From assembly GCA_049999765.1 (NCBI GenBank), contig JBNGIQ010008902.1:1-56433 (forward strand): a stretch of 56,433 nucleotides of DNA, written 5' to 3'. The DNA is from Phaeoceros laevis. Its lineage: Eukaryota; Anthocerotophyta; Anthocerotopsida; Notothyladales. Positions 20,241 through 30,428 of this stretch are shown piece after piece (the first letter of the stretch is position 1; every line of letters starts with the position of its first letter). Position numbers and translations under genes: made by a program. Under the pieces are notes generated by a model, which was not told the DNA's origin, did no database searches, and was given only the letters and a program-made list of their open reading frames with translations.

Positions 20241-21339
20241 TCATGAGAATGCCGTGGCATCTCTTATCAGCTAAGTGGGGTAAGGGCAGTTAGGCACGTA
20301 GCCGTTAGGCGCGTAGCCGCAGGCAGTTAGGCTGCGGTCGTTAGGGTTGGCAATTAGGAACTCGTGCCAGCCGGGAGGCCCTTTTTGGACAGCGCTTGTG
20401 CAGGTTAGGGAACGGGCGCGCGCCGCGATGGGCCTGGCCCTCCACACTGCAGGTGTGTGCGATGACCATGGCCGGGGAGTTGGGCAGGGCTGGCGCAAGC
20501 GCGCAGAGGTGCAGGTGTGATAACCCACTTGTTTTCTTAACTCTCTTTTTATTTGTTTGTGTGTGGATTTGATTTAAAATAACGGGAACGTAGTTGTTAG
20601 AGTTTACCTTTTACAAAAGGGTTACGTTCGGAATAATCTAACGTGCCGACGTCATGTAGGACATCGGTGCTAACCCAACGTAATGTCCCAATGAGGAGTG
20701 AAGGTGAGGTATGCTAACCGACTGCGTAGGAGGGAAGACCTTTCTTTCCTCTTCATTTTCCCCTTTTTCTTTTTCCGAATCGGATTTGTTTTGATTGCTA
20801 AATAAGGTCCTTGAAGTTTAACTTCCTAACCCATGGTTTAACCGTGGTTAAATAAATTAACCCAAGTTAATTAGCTAACCCGAGAGTTAGGTTAACTAAC
20901 CCTGGTTAAGTTAAGTAACTAAGGTTAGGGTTTTAGCTAACCATGGCTAGTGAAGTTATCTTTGTCTATCTCGTAGTAAGTCGTTTTTACCTTTCCTAAC
21001 TAACCCTACCCCATGGCCATGCCATGGGGCATGACATGCATGTGCTGAGGGTTTGACATGCCATGAGGGTTTGGTGATTAGGGTTTTGGATGGCCACGAG
21101 GGTTTTGATGCCATTGGGGTTGCGGCCATGGCCATGGCCATGGCGGCCATGATGGGGGATAGCTTTTTGAGGATTTTTATGATGCGTGGACATGGCCATG
21201 CCATGTGACATAGCATGCTAGCCATGGTTCTAATTAGCGATGTGTGTGGAAATGGAACATGCTATATGCCTTCCTCCATCCCATCCCTTAACTTTTTTTC
21301 TCTCTCTCCCCCCTCATTATATCGTTTCCAAGCTTAGGT
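20241..21339. repeat. Simple-sequence-rich stretch: TTAACC and CCATGG motifs
   Basis: Between about 20780 and 20960 the DNA is dense in TTAACC/GGTTAA words in both orientations. Between about 21001 and 21225 it is dense in CCATGGCCATG words, including GGCCATGGCCATGGCCATGG near 21123. Both are low-complexity expansions. Open frames across them are repeat artefacts. Confidence 0.6.
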
Positions 21340-22735
21340 GGCAACGGCAGCAAGCGGTGAGCAAGAGCTTATGGTCAGGTTGCAGGGGAAGGGCCTCAAG
21401 CCAGCTGGCAAGCAAGAGCGCGCCGCGGCGCCTTGGCCTAGGAGGCTGTGGAGCAAGGAGGGAAAAAGTGTTTTTTATTTGTGGGGCATTTCCCCTGATC
21501 AGCCAGCCGTGCGCAGGTGCCAGGCCGCACGGCCAGCGAGGAAGGAATTGCGTTTTTTTATTAGTTGACTAGGTAGCAAGAGGTGGCCTGGCTGCGCACG
21601 GCCCTCAAGGCCGCGGCCGCACGGTCAGCAAGGGAGGAAGTGTTTTTTATTTGATTGCTGACCTGGGCGCACGGTCTCTGCACGGTACATGTGAGGGAGG
21701 GAGAGGGGTTCCCCCCCTCTTGGGTTGCATTTTTTATTGTGGGCGGCCGCAAGGCCAGCAGCTAAGGGGCCAGGCCGCGCGATTTACAGCAGGGAGGACG
21801 TGTGGGAAGAAGGGGTTCCCCCCCTCCCTCTTAGCCATCCTGATGCTTCTCAAAAAGGTGCCGAAAGGTGAAGAGGTGGCCAGCGCAGCTGCTGACCGGC
21901 GCACAGCTGTACTAGCAGCTGGTGGGTGCGCCACGCGAGGCGAGGGAAGATCCCCTGCTTGGCGGCTTGCGTTTTTTTTATGGTTTTGTGAGAGGGTGGC
22001 CGTGGGTTTCTTATTGCAGTGGGGCAGCAGGTGGACAAGTGTGCAGGCTGTAAGAAGGGGGCACGGCCTTCTAGCCGTGACCTTGTGGCGTGGCGGGTTC
22101 TTGCATTTTTTATTGCTTTAGGTACCTGGCCAGGTGTGGCTGACCAGGCACCGGAGGGGCTGCAAGCCGTGCGCGTGAGAAGGGGACGGTTCCCCCCTCC
22201 AGCTGTGTTTTTTTTAACGATGTTTTTATCGACCTGGCCGTGACCACAGCAGCTGGGGCCGCGGTCCTATGCGCATGCGTGTGGAGAGTGATGTAGAGTT
22301 GGGTTTTTTTATCATTGACCAGCCAAGGCTGTACCGGGACCTGGCCGCACGGTCTTCAAGATTACCAAGGCCGCACGGGCAGGCGTGAGAGGGCCATCTA
22401 GGCTGCGGGCATAAGGAGAGCGTGGACCACAGCAGCTGGGGAGGAATCTTCTCCCCCCCTCTTTGGGGCTGCATTTCTTGAGAGTGGTGGCACGGCTCCA
22501 GCAGGTTGCGCAGCTAGCAAGGCGCACGGGCCAGCAACTGCACGGGCTGTAGCAGGTGAAGAAGGCCGCACGGCCAGCTACCAGGAGGTGACGTTTTTTT
22601 TAATTGCCAGCCTGACCGGGACCGACCACAGAGGGTGTTGCGTTTGTTTAATATTGTTGCAGCTGGCCAGGTTGGCCGTACCAGCACTAACTGGGGCACG
22701 GCCTGACCAAGAGAGTGGGGCTGTTGTTTTTATTA
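21340..22735. repeat. Degenerate tandem array of oligo-T / GGCCGCACGG modules (left part)
   Basis: At least ten irregular modules of about 80-200 bp each pair a T-run (for example GTTTTTTATTTG, GCATTTTTTATTG) with GC-rich words such as GGCCGCACGGCCAGCA and TTCCCCCCCTC. The array is interrupted at 22736 by the Harbinger element and similar sequence resumes at 26980. The long frames read across it on both strands are not credible genes. Confidence 0.7.
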
Positions 22736-22736
22736 G

Positions 22737-22750
22737 GGGGTCTCAAAGTT
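22737..22750 (+). repeat. Harbinger left TIR
   Basis: GGGGTCTCAAAGTT, identical in reverse complement to 26966-26979. One extra G (22736) lies between it and the flanking TTA. Confidence 0.93.
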
Positions 22751-22914
22751 CGAAAATTTTCCGGGACGGCCCGCCCGTCCCGCCCGTCGATGGGGTGTGG
22801 CCATCGGAGCACTCGGGCCCCGAGATAGGTGCCCTTGAGGAAGGGCCGCGGGCTCGACCCCATCGCCCGTCCAATAGCCCGACACCAGGCATTATTCGGA
22901 CCTGGAGGCCAGCG

Positions 22915-23165
22915 GGCAGGGAGGCAGGGCGCAGCCAGCAGGGAGGCAAGGCGCAGCCAGCAGGGAGGCAGGGCGCAGCCAGCAGGGAGGCAGGGCGCAG
23001 CCAGCTGGGAGGCAGGGCGAAGCCATGCGCAGGCAGCAGGGAGGGCGCAGGCAGCAGGGAGGCATGGAGGGCGCAGGCAGCAGGGAGGCAGGGAGCAGGG
23101 ATGAGTGGAAGGGCAGGGCGCAGGCAGTAGGGAGCAGGGAGGGCGCAGGCAGGGCGCATGCGGTA
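22915..23165. repeat. Harbinger left subterminal array, 21-bp units
   Basis: GGCGCAGCCAGCAGGGAGGCA-type units repeat about four times with a 21-bp period and then continue as shorter variants (GGCGCAGGCAGCAGGGAGG). The reverse complement of the unit resembles the array near the right end. Such subterminal arrays often hold transposase or SANT-protein binding sites; here that is inference. Confidence 0.75.
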
Positions 23166-23458
23166 GGGATGAGTGGACGGTTGCACCACCAGGTTTGTTG
23201 CAGTCACTGTGATGGAAGATGTTCCTCGAAGGCACCATTCTTGCTCCATTGTTGAAAAGGGCAGTGCTTATAGCAGTTGTGTTGGTCCCGTAGCCTTGGT
23301 TGTACAGGTTGTTGTATCAGCATGCCCATCCTGCTCAATTCCTGAATCCATGAATCAAGAATGCAGCTAATGTCCGCCTGCTCATGTGGTGTGTGGCTGG
23401 TTGTGGTGTGTAGGGGAGTTAACTACATTCAGGGGTTGTAAAAAGAGCACTACTGAAG

Positions 23459-24902
23459 ATGCCAAGAATTTCAGAGCGGCAAGATTGTTTGAAATGGATA
23501 CGAAAACAGGCCTACCTAAGTCTCCTCATGGACACATCAAGCTCTGAGTCCGACTCTGATAGCAATCCAGCATCTGACTCTCATAGCAATCCAGCATCTG
23601 ATGCAGATTTAGCCATGTCTACGTCCGATTCCGAAGATGAAAGTGGGCAAACTTCATTTGAGGGTACTGATGAGGTACGGGCATCCGCTTGGGCAGAAAT
23701 GCATGCAACCCTTGAGAGTGAGCGCTACTACTCATGCCGTTCAAAAGCTGTGAAAGCTAAGGAGTTTGCTGACTTCTTTTTTAGAGAGCATTTGTCCCCT
23801 GACCTTTTCAGGCAAATGTGAAAAGGTCAAATGCGTGGTATGGACAAGGCAGCTTTTTTCAACTTGGTTGGTTTGATTGAGAACCATGTTGTTTTCCATA
23901 ACAATTCTTATCTTTGCAGCTAGCCACTTGTTTAGATAGGTTGGGTCATTCTGGCAATGGTATATGTTTGAATCGTACTTTACTCATGTGGGGTATAAGT
24001 GTTGGTTCATGTGTGAACTACACAAGTCGATGTATTGCAGCTATGGAAACGGCACTCGCCAGCTATTTAAAGTGGCCGAATGTAGCAGAAAGGGCAGCCA
24101 TTTCTGCTGCTTTCGCAGCACAGGGTTTTGAGGGGTGTGTTGGTCTCATAGATGGTACAACATTACCACTAGCGCAACGTCCCAAACTACATGGAGAATG
24201 TTATTATGATAGGAAGTCAAGGTACTCCATCAACGCTCAGGTGGTCTGTGATCATCGTCCGAAGATCACGTACTTGTATGCCAGTATATTTTTATGTTCT
24301 GCTGTGTTTTTCAATTCTTTCAAGCAACCATTCACTAATCTTACGTTACTGATAATGTTCTTTTGATGCTCACAGGAAACCCTAGTTCATGCGCGGACAT
24401 CACATGTTTGCGTCGTTCTCCTTTGGGCAAAGGAATGGAGTCGAACACTTTTTTCGAGGAAGAGCAATATCTGATTGGTGATTCCGGATATGTGAGTGGG
24501 CCTCACATTGTATGTGCTACTAAAAATCCCTATAGTGTGCAGGAGAAAATGGACTTCAACTACTGCATTGCTAAAACAAGGGTCGTAAACGAGCACTGCA
24601 TTGGAGTACTAAAGTCCAGATGGTTTTCACTGAAGGAAATCCGCATTCAGTTGAAGGAAGCAAAAGAAAATGAGTGGATGGTTCGTTGGGTTGGAGCATG
24701 TGCTTTGTTGCATAATTATGTTATGGCACAGAATGATGATGAGTGGACTGATGAATCATCATCATCATCTGACGACGATGACGATGATGAAGTTGCAACA
24801 GGTGGCAACATTGGTCCAAGGTCTAGGATCTTAGCACAAAGTGTTATGGAAAAAGCGTTATCGTTTCATAGAGCACCTGGCGGGCATCTATCAATACTGT
24901 AG
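23459..24902 (+). pseudogene. Harbinger DDE transposase (broken)
   Basis: The product starts with an acidic Ser/Asp-rich region and FRQM, continues as AAFFNLVGLIENHVVFHNN and then LATCLDRLGHSGNGI, a helix-turn-helix-like segment of HARBI1 proteins. The catalytic acids are Asp in LIDGTT (24151-24153), Asp in IGDSGY (24480-24482) and Glu in NEHCIG (24591-24593). A GT-AG intron of 92 bp is predicted at 24284-24375, joining DHRPKITYLYA to NPSSCAD. Defects are an in-frame TGA at 23819-23821 and a one-base frame change near 23900. The C-terminus is an Asp/Ser tract followed by GGNIGPRSRILAQSV. It ends in TAG followed directly by an in-frame TGA. Confidence 0.88.
24284..24375 (+). other. Predicted intron of the Harbinger transposase
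   Basis: Donor GTATAT and acceptor CACAG bracket a 92-base, T-rich segment. Removing it restores the conserved spacing between the Asp-containing domain and the following segment. Frame and phase agree on both sides. Confidence 0.65.
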
Positions 24903-24916
24903 TGAGGAGCTTTAGC

Positions 24917-26383
24917 CTAAAGGAGCTTTGGCAACTCTTCAATCTCCGAATTGCACCTCCCAGACTTCACCAAGTCCATCAAAAGAGAAGCACGAGTAAC
25001 TGTTCGCTGATGTTTCTGCTCACGGCTCTGAAGCTCCAACTTGGTTTGAACCTGCAATTCCTCCATCTCTCGCTTTGTCTTCCATTCACGCTCAGCCATC
25101 TCTCGCTTTGTCATCCACTCACGCTCGCTTGCTTCACGACTTATCTCAATCTCAGCACGCCTTGACTCGATCTCAGCAGTCTTTGCTTCACGACTGAACT
25201 CAATCTCAGCACGCCTTGACTCGATCTCAGCAATCTTCCATTTTTCCTTGACTGCAATCAGCTCCCTCCTGTATTCCAACTTCTCCTTCTGTCTCTATGC
25301 CAGCATGGATTGCAAACTATTTTTCATGGAAGGAGTGGGTACCTCCACCTCAGTCGGCAGTTTTTTCCCTTTCCGGATCCGTTGTTGCTGATTCCTTGTC
25401 TCAGTGGGCGTTGTTGCTGGGCTGTTGTTGCTGGGCGTAGTTGCTGGGCTGTTGTTGCTGGGCGTTGTTGCTGGGCTGTTGTTGCTGGGCTGTTGGTGCT
25501 GGGCGTTGTTGCTGGGCTGTTGTTGCTGGGCGGTGTTGCTGGGCGTTGATGCTGGGCGTTGTTGTGGGGCACTATGGTCCTGTATGCCAAGGTCCTGCCG
25601 GCTATGATGTGCACTACTATTCTCAGAAGCAACATTCTTAGCAATGTTAGAGGGAAGCACATTTTGCGATTGAAGCCCATCTTGTGGCATCCAAGACTCA
25701 GCATTTTCCGGGTCTTCCAATTGCATGCCGGCAGTATCAGCTGCATCATCACTGTTCTCATGCTCTAGGAGGGTCACATAACTATCATCAAGCCCAATGG
25801 ATATCAGAGCTGGTGGGCTAACATTCGCACGCTCACCAAAGAGGGCATGCATCCTCTCAAAATGAGGATATATGTTCTCCAACACATCCTCCAGCGTCCA
25901 CTGTGATGCTATCTCAGCCTCAGTTAGTCCTTGTCCTGTATCATTTTTCCTCTGAAGTGCCTTCTTGTAAAGGGCAACATACCTATCAAATCTCTTGCTC
26001 ATGTTTCTACCATCGACATTTGGGAAACCTCTATCAACCAGAACGGCAGCCATGCCAGAAAAAGCCGTCTTTTTTGTAAGAACTTTACCTCCAATCTGAG
26101 GCTTCCTACCGGCACCGTGCAGTGAATCAAAATTCCCTGGCATCTCGAGCCAGTCTACAATCAGATTGTAGTCATCATAGGTCAGTGGCCTCTCTCTGGT
26201 GGTGCCTATTTGCCGGGCTGCTTGGGGACCTGTTTGCTTAGCTGCCTGACTACCTCGCTGCCTGCCGGTTGTTACGTTGCCTTCCCACCTGACTGGCGGG
26301 CTGCCTTCCCACCTGACTGGCCGGCTGCATTCAAGCAGGCCTGGCTCCATGGCTGTGTGACTGCTGGCCTTCATCACGTGCAT
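24917..26383 (-). pseudogene. Harbinger SANT/Myb-like DNA-binding protein with one premature TAG
   Basis: The minus-strand frame begins with a low-complexity Gly/Arg/Gln region and then the Myb/SANT-like domain (DYNLIVDWLEMPGNF, SGMAAVLVDRGFPNV, GRNMSKRFDRYVALYKKAL, QWTLEDVLENIYPHF). A Pro/Ser/Asn/Thr repeat tract follows. TAG at 25295-25297 interrupts the frame, but the same frame continues with a long Glu/Arg-rich coiled coil (IAEIESRRAEIEFSREAK) to TAG at 24917. The coiled coil is the usual C-terminus of these proteins, so the inner stop is premature. In Harbinger transposition this protein is needed with the transposase, for nuclear import and DNA binding. Confidence 0.82.
25405..25565. 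repeat. GTTGTTGCTGGGC microsatellite-like tract in the SANT-protein gene
   Basis: Tandem GTTGTTGCTGGGC(T/G) units about 15 bp long encode the repeated PATTPSNN-like linker of the SANT protein on the minus strand. The tract creates long shadow frames on the plus strand. Confidence 0.75.
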
Positions 26384-26607
26384 CCATGTTTGCCAAAAAG
26401 GGTTACAAAAAAATGGTTACTTGCGATTCAGATGCCTGCTTGCCAGCAACCTGCATGTCAACAAAATGCAACAACATCAGCGCATTGATCAGGGAGAACG
26501 CATTCCCAAGCTGCCATGCCGAGCCAATTGCAAGCAGCCAGGCCGAGCCATTCGGGCTCAACAGGCCGAGCCATTCGGGCTCAACTGCAGCTCACACCTG
26601 ATCCTGC

Positions 26608-26757
26608 TGGCTGGCTGCCTCCCGCCCGGCTGGCTGCGATCCGCCTGGCCGCCTCCGCGATCCGCCTCGCTTGCCTCCCGGCTGGCTGCCTCCCGCCCGG
26701 CTGGCTGCGATCCGCCTGGCTGCCTCCCGCGATCCGCCTGGCTTGCCTCCCGCGATC
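26608..26757. repeat. Harbinger right subterminal array
   Basis: Repeats of GGCTGGCTGC followed by GATCCGCCTGGC and GCCTCCCGC. In reverse complement they resemble the left array (GGGAGGCA, GCAGCCAGC). Just outside, GCCGAGCCATT and GGGCTCAAC words are also duplicated (26518-26585). Confidence 0.65.
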
Positions 26758-26965
26758 GAGTGAATTATTTGAAACAGGTTGCAATTCCAGAAATCGGCGG
26801 GATGCCCCAATGTTGGCGCTATGTTGGTGCCCTCGGTGCCCGTGCCCCGTCGGAGGGCCTAACGGGCGCGTCAATCTTACAGCAACAAAAAAAAAACAAC
26901 CCGTCGGAACGCCCGTTGCGGCTTCGACGGGGAACCCTAAAATCCGCGGGCATTCGCGACGGGCT

Positions 26966-26979
26966 AACTTTGAGACCCC
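26966..26979 (-). repeat. Harbinger right TIR
   Basis: AACTTTGAGACCCC, the exact complement of 22737-22750, followed by TTA at 26980-26982. Confidence 0.93.
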
Positions 26980-27440
26980 TTATTACGTTTTTCTGGAGGA
27001 AGGCAGGTGAGCCCGGCCTCTAGTCGTGGGCATCATAGTATGGAGTGAGGGAGTTTGGGCACACGCCCTTTAAAAAATTCTTTCCAAGGGGACACGGCCA
27101 GAGTGTAGCTCGGTCAGGTCAACAGCCAGGTACAGGGCGCCGTGCAGTCGGTAGGAGCTGGTACTCGTTTTATAATTTCCTAAGTATGTGAGCATCGTGA
27201 GGGTGGAGCACATCGGGTTTGGGACCGGGGCACACAGTTGTTTTTATCCCTTGACCTGCACTGGTACCTGGCTGGGTTCGCACACCTGACCAGGTCACAC
27301 ATCAAGGGGCGGCCATTTTCTTTGTTGTGTTGAGGAGAAGGCTCTTGCAGGTCACGCCACATCCGACAGCTGGGCCGCATATCTGATCACATCAAGCAGG
27401 CCGCTTGAAGGGGGGGAATCTTTGCAGTTGTGGTTTTGTG
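26980..27440. repeat. Oligo-T / GC tandem array (right part)
   Basis: The sequence resumes with TTACGTTTTTCTGGAGGAAGG and later TTGTTTTTATCCCTTGACC and GGCCGCTTGAAGGGGGGGAA, like the modules left of the Harbinger element. The element therefore appears to have inserted inside the array. Confidence 0.5.
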
Positions 27441-27925
27441 TTTCTTTGAAGAAGAGGAAACTTCATCAAGTTGTGAGACTATTGTTGACGGAGTGCTATC
27501 GTAAATCTTGACATGACAAGTGGCCAAGTGACCCAATCGTCAAGACGTGCCCGTTAAAAATTTCGTGGCGTAGGACCCAACGTCGTGACGAGATGACAAG
27601 GGACAAGGGCAAACAGGTGGACCCTACAGCCGAGGAACTGGAAAGGGTACCGATCGCCGTTAAGGAGGAACAAAGGACATGGCTGCAGGTGTGGAGGTGT
27701 GGAGAATTGCAGATACGTTGCCGGTGGAGATTGCGGACATAGAGGAGCTTAAGCCCACGGCGACGAAGATGGGATGGACGTTTCTAACCTGGAACTGGAT
27801 TGTATGGTGCCCGAAGTTGGCGGCGAAATTCAGTCAGAATCTCATATCAAGGGATGGCGGCCCGGGTTTGAGGGGACATCCGTCACAGTGGACGACGGAC
27901 CATGGCGTGGCCGCATGGTGATGGC
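27441..27925. other. Short unassigned stretch before Copia-2
   Basis: An ATG-started frame at 27679-27921 (+, 80 aa, with VWRIADTLPVEIADIEEL) is protein-like at its start but matches no family I know. It ends a few bases before the Copia-2 LTR, so it could be a fragment of a gene cut by the insertion. No continuation is visible on the far side at 34806. Confidence 0.3.
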
Positions 27926-28086
27926 TGTAAAATCCAGCAGCGCGATCACGGGTGATGAACCAAGAAAAGGAGAGTGAATGAATAAAGCATTGGATTGCTA
28001 GCGCCACGCCAAGTGGCTTACATAGTCGCACGAGTGTGACCATTGTATCTGATGAGTCAGTTGTAATTAACTAAAAACTAACCCTA

Positions 28087-28229
28087 TGTGACGGACCTCG
28101 GTTAAAGAGGATTTACCCCTAGATGTTTCCTTCAGATGATTTGCACAATTGCACACAAGACACAGCATTAGGNNNNNNNNNNGTTACTTCAGGTAACTAC
28201 CTAGTTACCTCACAGGTAAGTCCGTTACA
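28087..28229. mobile_element. Probable solo LTR nested in the Copia-2 3' LTR
   Basis: The insert begins TGTGACGGAC and ends GTCCGTTACA, so it has TG...CA ends and an imperfect inverted terminal repeat. It is flanked by the direct duplication CCCTA (28082-28086 and 28230-28234), and the intact 5' LTR has only one CCCTA there. These are hallmarks of an LTR insertion, here reduced to one LTR or a very short element. Its true length is unknown because the 10-N gap lies inside it, so a full element could be hidden. Confidence 0.75.
28173..28182. other. Assembly gap (10 N)
   Basis: Ten consecutive N lie inside the nested insertion. The real gap length cannot be read from the sequence. Confidence 0.99.
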
Positions 28230-28304
28230 CCCTAATACCTATTGGCATCTCATACCCTAAGTACGGGTTGCATTAAATAAGATTATCTAACCTACGTCCC
28301 AACA

Positions 28305-28313
28305 CCCCCACTC
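28305..28313 (-). other. Copia-2 polypurine tract
   Basis: The minus strand reads GAGTGGGGG directly before the 3' LTR start TGTTGGG. Confidence 0.85.
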
Positions 28314-28922
28314 AACCCGTGCTCAGAGATGATGCGCGGACTGATTCTGCCTCTGCTGGCCCTAATTGCCGAAATGCTGCGCATGATTCATACAGTGTTC
28401 GGTCGAGTGCTGGGTCAGCTTGAGAACTTGGTGAGGGAGCTGGTGATTGAACGCGACTATGCTCCCAAGAACCTGCGCGCTGCAGCTGTCTCCGTTGTCT
28501 GGGCTGACAGCCACTTCTCTTATTCCGAAGTCCAGCACTTGCCCCTCGAGCACAGGAAGTAGCTCCCTGTTGGTAATCACAAGGGTTGCTCCATAGCCTG
28601 CACAGGCGAGAATTGGGCTCCAGCTAGCTACCTGTGCCGACGAACTGGCCTCCGGATGAAGAGGAACTCCATTCAGTCTCGACCTCCGGCGCTGTCCATC
28701 AATTTCTACGGTACCTTCGCTGGCGGCCCTCTTTGCTGACATCTGGTTGCTTCTTTTGGTGATCAGTTTGTGAGTGTGTTGGTTGTGCGTGTTCTTGACA
28801 GTTCCCGACTGCGAGTTGGCAGCATGATTCCTGCAGGTGTAGGCAGAGCAGGTATGTTCTGACTCTCCTAACTACATGCATACAACAACTAGTTCAGGAC
28901 TGTCCAGCAGCTAGGCTACTCT
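28314..28922. other. Copia-2 3' internal region
   Basis: About 600 bases between the end of RNase H and the polypurine tract. Frames on either strand are short and unrecognised. It is again longer than is usual for a Copia 3' region, as in Copia-1. Confidence 0.45.
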
Positions 28923-29525
28923 TCATGACGTCTTCTTCTTCTTGTCTGCAGGAATTAGCCCAAGCCACTCGCAGTGACGCAGATGGGTCTCACTTGGTAA
29001 TGCCTTAGTTAGAATGTCGGCTGGATTCTCCGACGTATTTATATAGGTTAGACTGATTTCTCCACTAGCCACCACTTCCCGGATGAAGTGGTGATGCACT
29101 TCAATGTGCTTTGTTCTGGCATGAAAGACAGGATTGTTCGCCAGAGCCAAGGCACCCTGGTTGTCGCAGTAGAGTAAAGTGGGTACCTCCTGTCTATGGC
29201 CAACATCCTCAAGGCATCTTCTGTCCCAAATGCATTCCTTGGCTGCAACAGTTAACGTTTTATATTCAGCCTCGGTACTCGAGAGACATATGGTATTGTT
29301 TTTCTTGCAGGACCAGGAGAGTGGCCCACTTGCCACCATAAACACATATGCTAACACAGATCTCCTGGTGTTAGGATCAGCGGCCCAGTCGCTGTCGCAA
29401 TAACCTTCAAGAGTCAACCTATCCTTGCCGGAAGCTCTGTAAACAATGTAGTAGTCTGTGGTATGCTTCAGATACCTGAATATGCGCTTTACTTGAATCC
29501 AGTGCTCCCGACCATGACTAGCCAA
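28923..29525 (-). pseudogene. Copia-2 RNase H (end of pol)
   Basis: The frame contains the complete Copia RNase H: CDSDWAADPNTRRS, LSSTEAEYKTL, LYCDNQGALALANNP and RTKHIEVHHHFIRE, ending after LTKALPSETH and a Lys-rich tail. The frame is continuous with RT upstream except for TAG at 29529-29531 and at 29658-29660. Confidence 0.9.
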
Positions 29526-29657
29526 GAACTATGAGACCAGATGCACTGCGAATGCAATACCTGGCCGCGTCAAGCAGATGAGATAGATGAGAGTACCAAC
29601 AGCCTGCTTGTATGGGATCTTGCTCATTTCTAGCATGTCAACTTCCGTACTTGCTGC

Positions 29658-30308
29658 CTAGTCTCTGGTCAATTTTACTCCAGCAGAGAGCGGTGTATTG
29701 GTCCCATGAGCTTCTGACATGTGAAATCTCTTGAGGCCATCATCTATGTATTTTCTCTGTGACAGGGTCAGGGTTCGAGCTTTCCTGTCACGAGTTACCT
29801 CAACACCAAGGCAAAATTTCATATTTCCTACGTCTGTCATCTCGAACTCGGCCTTCAGGAGGTTTTTGACTACTTGCATCAAGCTGTTTGGTCCTGTAGC
29901 GGATGCCATGATCAGGTCGTTCACGTACACCAGGAGTAGCAAATATGCATCCTTCCTTCTTAGAATATACAAGTTAGAGTCAGTTGTGCCTCTTGTGAAC
30001 CCGCATTTCAGAAGAAAAGTGTCAATTCGAGTGTGCCAAGCGTGAGGGCTCTGCTTGAGCCCATAAATAGTCTTATGCAATTTGCACACTAACCCCTCCT
30101 TCCTAGCTTGAACATAGCCTTCGGGCTGGGACATGTATATTTCTTCCTCCAGTGTGCCGTGAAGAAACGCTGTCTTCACGTCCATTTGCTGTAGGTTGAG
30201 GTCCCTGTGTGCAGAAAGTGCTAGCACAAGTCTCAACGTAGGAAGCTTGACCACGGGGGCAAAAGTTTCAAAGTAGTCCTCATCAGGACGCTGAGGAAAC
30301 CCTCGCAC
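29658..30308 (-). pseudogene. Copia-2 reverse transcriptase with YVND site
   Basis: It includes QQMDVKTAFLHGTLEEEIYM, GLKQSPHAWHTRID and the catalytic loop read as YVND instead of YVDD (the Asn codon is at 29919-29921), a loss of one metal-binding Asp. The frame continues upstream past TAA at 30345-30347 (TKYK*DGTI) and downstream past TAG at 29658-29660. Confidence 0.9.
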
Positions 30309-30428
30309 TACTAACCTGGCCTTGTATCTACCAATGGTGCCGTCTTATTTGTACTTGGTCTTAAACACCCATTTGCAAGAAATAGCACGCCTGCCAGGTG
30401 GAAGTTTTTGGAGAGACCAGGTACCATT

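Larger units (their letters stand above)
22736..26979. mobile_element. PIF/Harbinger DNA transposon (about 4.2 kb)
   Basis: The terminal inverted repeats are GGGGTCTCAAAGTT (22737-22750) and its exact complement (26966-26979). TTA flanks both ends (22733-22735 and 26980-26982), the 3-bp target duplication usual for PIF/Harbinger. Inside are the two hallmark genes in convergent orientation: a DDE transposase (+) and a SANT/Myb-like DNA-binding protein (-). Subterminal GC-rich arrays occur at each end in inverted relation. Each gene carries one premature stop and the transposase also has a frame change, so this copy is probably non-autonomous but recent enough to be complete in structure. Confidence 0.93.
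27926..28304 (-). repeat. Copia-2 3' LTR with nested insertion
   Basis: 379 bp, of which 28087-28229 plus a duplicated CCCTA are an insertion. The remaining 231 bp align almost perfectly with 34574-34805. Confidence 0.92.

Noticed and set aside
22915-23165. CRISPR-like array of 21-bp repeats
   Set aside because: The units are contiguous without unique spacers, and the context is a eukaryotic transposon. It is a subterminal minisatellite.
22588-23249. Long overlapping frames on both strands (about 150-180 aa)
   Set aside because: They run through GC-rich tandem units and translate to Gly/Arg/Pro/Leu simple repeats on both strands, typical of repeat artefacts.
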